This document shows positions 12,154-14,852 of a stretch of DNA of 14,852 nt, piece by piece (position 1 is the stretch's first letter; the number at the start of each line of letters is the position of its first letter). The notes below the pieces were generated by a model. That model was not told the DNA's origin. It made no database searches and worked only from the letters and a program-made list of their open reading frames with translations. Source of the DNA: Chitinophagales bacterium (GTDB lineage Bacteria > Bacteroidota > Bacteroidia > Chitinophagales > UBA2359); the NCBI GenBank assembly GCA_020631035.1, contig JAHDIA010000058.1, forward strand, positions 1 through 14,852. Reading direction: 5' to 3'. The translations under genes and the position numbers were made by a program.

Positions 12154-13857
12154 TTAAAACGATTTCCGCACTCCTAAAAATACAGTATGTCTTCTCAACA
12201 AAGTACCAAAATCACCCGACTGATAAACCGAATTAAAATCCTGCTTAAATTGATAACGCAATACCAAACCATTGCCTTTTGTCCAATCATAAGTTACACC
12301 CGCTCCCAACATAAAGTACGGACGAGTTTTGCTCAACTCATTTTGGTCGGCAGTAATGCTAGTTGTTCCAGGCTTGAAATTGTCTTTGGATAAATTAAAT
12401 TCATACAAATCGTTTTGAATGGCAAACAAATAATTGACACCCAATCCCAAATCAACAAGCATCTCAAATTTGTTTGTTTGATACAAATTGCTTTGTAAAC
12501 TTAAATTTAAATCTACATTGCTTACTTGATGGCTGTTGTTTAAATCTACCACCAAATCCGTAGCTTCATTCAATTCGCCTGCTTCACGTTCAACCACAAT
12601 ATTTGATTCAATAAATCCAAGCGGCGAAGCCATTGTTAAATCAAAGGAATTGCTTTGTTCCGCTTCCGAAGTTGGGTTATATGTAATACTCGAATTATGC
12701 CCTGACTCAAAGGAAATACGCTCAATTGTAAGCGAACTATTTAAACTAAACGGGCGGCTAATGGATTTGCTCAATCCGAATGTAGCTGCCAAACCTTTGC
12801 CATTCGTATGAGTGAAATCCGCAGGCTGCAAAGCAGTTTGATAATTGTTGTTTAATTTAAATTGCCAAAAACTCATTCCCAAAGCAGCCTCTATTGTCCA
12901 TTTTGATTCGGCGGGCAAAATCTGTATGTTGTCTAAAGAAACAGTCTTTGTTTCTGAAGGTATATCTAAATTTAACAACTCACTTTTTAAATCAATGGCT
13001 AAAGGTGCTATACTTGTCAAATTTTGTTTGTCAGCGTCTTTTTTATTTTCTCCCAGCTCAATAGGTGTTTGTTGGCGAACAATATTAGTCTCACTCGAAG
13101 CAGTTAAGAATGTTGGAGTACTAGGCAATTTATTAGTAGAGGGTGAAGTATTAGAATGCTCCATGTTTGATACCTTGGGATGGTGGAAATTGGTGTTTTT
13201 TTGATTGCTCAAAACAGTAGAAGGTCCCACATTAATAGCTTGTATGCTTTCTGTAGGTGTTGGGTTTTTATGGGGCAACGGATTGGGCTTTGTGCTGGGA
13301 TTGGTCTGGTTAACCAACGCATGCTTAGTCGCTCCAGCACTTTCATCCTCCCGCTCATCCGACGCTTCTTTTACTTCATTTTTTAAAACTATATTTTCTT
13401 TTGGAGCTACTTGCTCAAGTTTATCTCTAGTTGTAGACTCCTGTACCTCTACAATCTCATTTGATTGTTCAGATGATTCTTGAGTAATATTAGATTCAGT
13501 CGTAGCTGTTGTAATATTTATAGCTGCTTCAAGTTTGGTAGGATTTGATTGCTGATTAGGCAAAGGCAAATTACTAGCAATTTGCACATCACTTTCTACA
13601 GTGTTGGTTACATCTGTTTGCTTTGCAATAAGGCTTTCATTCTCATTGGAATTGGTGAAATTAGAAACCCCAAAATAGACCAATCCAATCATCAGTAAGA
13701 ATGCGGTGAACCACCAAAAAGGAAATCTCTTTTTTTTCTTTTTACCATAGATTTCCTTTTCAATGTTTTCAAACACTGATTCCGACGGCTGCAACCAATC
13801 CTCATTTCCCAATGACGGATTGTCAAAAGCACTTCTTATGTCTTTATCCTTTGGCAT
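12154..13857 (-). CDS. Dual-membrane-spanning anti-sigma protein with outer-membrane barrel
   Basis: 567 residues from ATG 13857; a TTG three codons earlier is less likely. Order of parts: a cytosolic head (1-44, containing WLQPSESVFENIEKEIY) ending in a Lys-rich stop-transfer run; one membrane helix (about 45-65, FPFWWFTAFLLMIGLVYFGV); a ~250-residue linker rich in Ser, Thr, Asn, Pro and Glu with no predicted fold; and a C-terminal region (about 317-567) of alternating strands ending in KSF, whose final Phe is typical for outer-membrane barrels. A protein with both an inner-membrane helix and a barrel must cross the periplasm. This matches the dual membrane-spanning anti-sigma factors described in Bacteroides. 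It overlaps the ECF sigma gene by 14 bases. Residues 165-195 of the linker are encoded by a copy of a dispersed repeat. What the barrel senses is unknown. Confidence 0.78.
   Translation of the reverse strand: MPKDKDIRSAFDNPSLGNEDWLQPSESVFENIEKEIYGKKKKKRFPFWWFTAFLLMIGLVYFGVSNFTNSNENESLIAKQTDVTNTVESDVQIASNLPLPNQQSNPTKLEAAINITTATTESNITQESSEQSNEIVEVQESTTRDKLEQVAPKENIVLKNEVKEASDEREDESAGATKHALVNQTNPSTKPNPLPHKNPTPTESIQAINVGPSTVLSNQKNTNFHHPKVSNMEHSNTSPSTNKLPSTPTFLTASSETNIVRQQTPIELGENKKDADKQNLTSIAPLAIDLKSELLNLDIPSETKTVSLDNIQILPAESKWTIEAALGMSFWQFKLNNNYQTALQPADFTHTNGKGLAATFGLSKSISRPFSLNSSLTIERISFESGHNSSITYNPTSEAEQSNSFDLTMASPLGFIESNIVVEREAGELNEATDLVVDLNNSHQVSNVDLNLSLQSNLYQTNKFEMLVDLGLGVNYLFAIQNDLYEFNLSKDNFKPGTTSITADQNELSKTRPYFMLGAGVTYDWTKGNGLVLRYQFKQDFNSVYQSGDFGTLLRRHTVFLGVRKSF
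13273..13365 (-). repeat. Dispersed repeat copy inside the anti-sigma linker
   Basis: On the minus strand this shares with 8472-8567 an identical 15-base start (GCGTCGGATGAGCGG), then ATGCG-N-TGGTTAACCAG at offset 43 versus 45, then GTTGCCC about 25-27 bases later, with scattered matches between. Here it is fully in frame and encodes ASDERED through PLPH of the linker. Confidence 0.6.
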
Positions 13858-14416
13858 AATTAACAAGAACCGAAATGTCTTTGGGTTTTAAATGATTTTG
13901 TAATGCTTTTTTTGCCTTTCTCAATTGTGTCTTAGAGGTGCTTACCGAAATATTGAGTTCCTGTGCAATTTCTTGGTGTGAAAACCCATCAATCACAAAC
14001 ATATTGAACACTGTTCGGTAACCCTTGGGCAATTGGGCAATCAAGTTCGTCAAATCTTGTAAACTCAATTCATCAATTGCCGTTGCTCTAATTTTTACTT
14101 CATTTTTTGTGCCAATCAAATTTTTTAAACTTGTAAATATATTCCTTTTCCTCAACTTCATCAAACATGTATTGATGACAATTCGATTCGACCAAGTAAT
14201 GTACTTCGCCCTATTTGGATCAAATTGCTTGAGGTCTCTATATATTTTAATATAGGATTCTTGGAGCATATCTTCCGCATCAGACCTGTTCGAGACATAC
14301 CTCAAACAGGTAAGCAAATGATTTCTAGAATAGCGGTCATACAACAAGCGAAAATCTTCCTTGCTACCTGCTAGTACATCATTTATAATGTCAATATCTG
14401 ATTTAGAAAATCCCAA
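13844..14416 (-). CDS. ECF-type RNA polymerase sigma factor
   Basis: 190 residues. Region 2: FRLLYDRYSRNHLLTCLRYV (22-41), then the core-binding DAEDMLQESYIKIYRDLKQF (46-65) and NRAKYITWSNRIVINTCLMK (68-87), the -10-contacting helix. Region 4: LPKGYRTVFNMFVIDGFSHQ (129-148), then EIAQELNISVSTSKTQLRKA (149-168), a helix-turn-helix that reads the -35-like element. The linker lacks any extra domain. Start: an in-frame stop lies three codons before the TTG at 14416 and no in-frame ATG or GTG follows before region 2, so TTG is the likely start. Its last 14 bases contain the start of the anti-sigma gene, so the two are coupled. It is predicted to be held inactive by the head of that protein and released by a signal from the outer membrane. 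Target genes are not visible. Confidence 0.9.
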   Translation of the reverse strand: MGFSKSDIDIINDVLAGSKEDFRLLYDRYSRNHLLTCLRYVSNRSDAEDMLQESYIKIYRDLKQFDPNRAKYITWSNRIVINTCLMKLRKRNIFTSLKNLIGTKNEVKIRATAIDELSLQDLTNLIAQLPKGYRTVFNMFVIDGFSHQEIAQELNISVSTSKTQLRKAKKALQNHLKPKDISVLVNYAKG

Positions 14417-14471
14417 GTTGTTTTAGTAATTTAAATTTATTTTTCGATATAGGAAATTGTAAGTTGACACA

Positions 14472-14506
14472 TGAACAAAGGTTTGATGCATTTGTTCAAA
14501 ACAAAA
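14472..14506 (-). promoter_or_regulatory. Candidate promoter and palindrome upstream of the sigma gene
   Basis: On the minus strand TTTTG (14506-14502), an 18-base spacer and AACCTTTG (14483-14476) resemble the Bacteroidota -33/-7 pair, with one mismatch in TAnnTTTG. An inverted repeat, TGAACAAA (14472-14479) and TTTGTTCA (14491-14498), overlaps it and may be an operator. The leader to TTG 14416 would be about 55 bases. Confidence 0.4.
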
Positions 14507-14518
14507 TGAAATAAATTT

Positions 14519-14556
14519 AAAAAAAAGCTTAGGCTAATTCTAAATTAGCCTAAGCT
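14519..14556 (-). terminator. Rho-independent terminator of the T9SS cargo gene
   Basis: Near-perfect hairpin with 13-base arms (14526-14538 and 14544-14556; stem sequence AGCTTAGGCTAAT) and a five-base loop, followed on the minus strand by eight T residues (14526-14519). It lies 44 bases after the stop codon at 14600 and insulates the sigma operon from this gene. Confidence 0.88.
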
Positions 14557-14599
14557 CTGTTGGAATTGGCATATAAACACTATTACCCAAGTAGAGGTA

Positions 14600-14852
14600 C
14601 TACTTATGAATAAAAAACTTCTTTGAATAACTCATTTGAGCCATTTCTATTTTTAGCACATACATTCCCGAAGCCAATTCACTTACATCCAATCTTTGTA
14701 AGGTGTTGGCAAATGGAATGCTTTTAACTATTTGACCAATATTGTTGTAAATATTGATAACCTCTATATTTTGGGTGATGCTTCGAGTATCTAAGGTGAT
14801 CTGATCTTGAACAGGATTGGGATACAATCCAATAGACGCAAAATCTCCAATC
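14600..14852 (-). CDS. C-terminal end of a type IX secretion cargo protein (5' part outside window)
   Basis: The visible 83 or so residues form a type A Por/T9SS C-terminal sorting domain: LYPNPVQDQITLD at the start (YPNP motif, codons near 14825), then IEVINIYNNIGQIVKSIPFA, LDVSELASGMYVLKIEM and a basic end KKFFIHK. This domain of about 75-80 residues guides exported proteins through the type IX machine and is then removed or replaced by a lipid-linked sugar anchor. The frame is open to the window edge (IGDFASIG precedes YPNP), so the TTG at 14827 is internal and the functional part of the protein is not seen. What it does is unknown; it may be an adhesin or an enzyme. It ends in its own strong terminator and is not part of the sigma operon. 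Confidence 0.92.
   Translation of the reverse strand, partial: IGDFASIGLYPNPVQDQITLDTRSITQNIEVINIYNNIGQIVKSIPFANTLQRLDVSELASGMYVLKIEMAQMSYSKKFFIHK

Noticed and set aside
1..14852. CRISPR arrays, tRNA or rRNA genes
   Set aside because: No regularly spaced repeats and no cloverleaf or rRNA-like sequence was recognised by eye; a tRNAscan or Infernal run was not possible.

Overview
The window looks like a chromosomal piece of a pigmented, probably aquatic Bacteroidota. The evidence is a type IX secretion C-terminal sorting domain at the right edge, TAnnTTTG-like promoter elements, weak Shine-Dalgarno sequences, a CrtY-type lycopene cyclase next to a CruF-type hydratase, and several lipid- or envelope-type proteins common in that phylum. 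Saprospiria would fit the carotenoid pair, but that is a guess. Most genes are moderately AT-rich; the block at about 5400-7060 is clearly more AT-rich and looks acquired.

Layout. 1-596: the 3' part of an R2-like ligand-binding oxidase. 597-1056: a palindrome-rich non-coding stretch ending in a promoter. 1057-4093, plus strand: a tight run of three genes, an exported barrel-like protein of unknown function, lycopene cyclase (crtY) and a CruF-like carotenoid hydratase. 4104-4508, minus strand: a P-loop kinase fragment whose last 35 residues look like a MazE antitoxin tail. 4509-4880: hairpin repeats. 4881-6939, minus strand: an accessory module read from right to left as a palindromic operator, a putative toxin, an XRE antitoxin with a C-terminal extension, a SecB-like chaperone, and then an unknown gene. 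7071-7242: a small MITE-like element.

7393-8244, minus: an MpaB/DUF2236 oxygenase. 8612-9676, minus: an MscS-family channel, divergent from a DksA/TraR zinc-finger protein (9830-10168). 10350-10976, plus: an unknown coiled-coil protein. 11258-14416, minus: an operon of an ECF sigma factor, a trans-envelope anti-sigma protein (cytosolic head, one inner-membrane helix, a long low-complexity linker and an outer-membrane barrel) and an RluA-type pseudouridine synthase. 14600-14852: the end of a T9SS cargo gene with a strong terminator.

Three points deserve most attention. (1) The operator/toxin/antitoxin/SecB-like set has the architecture of a toxin-antitoxin-chaperone (TAC) system, with a toxin that is not an obvious member of a known family. 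(2) One-piece trans-envelope sigma control: the sigma and anti-sigma genes overlap, and the linker contains a copy of a dispersed repeat that also occurs in the intergenic DNA at 8472-8567. (3) Several dispersed repeat families occur in pairs within only 15 kb, including one hairpin family in which paired bases appear to covary.
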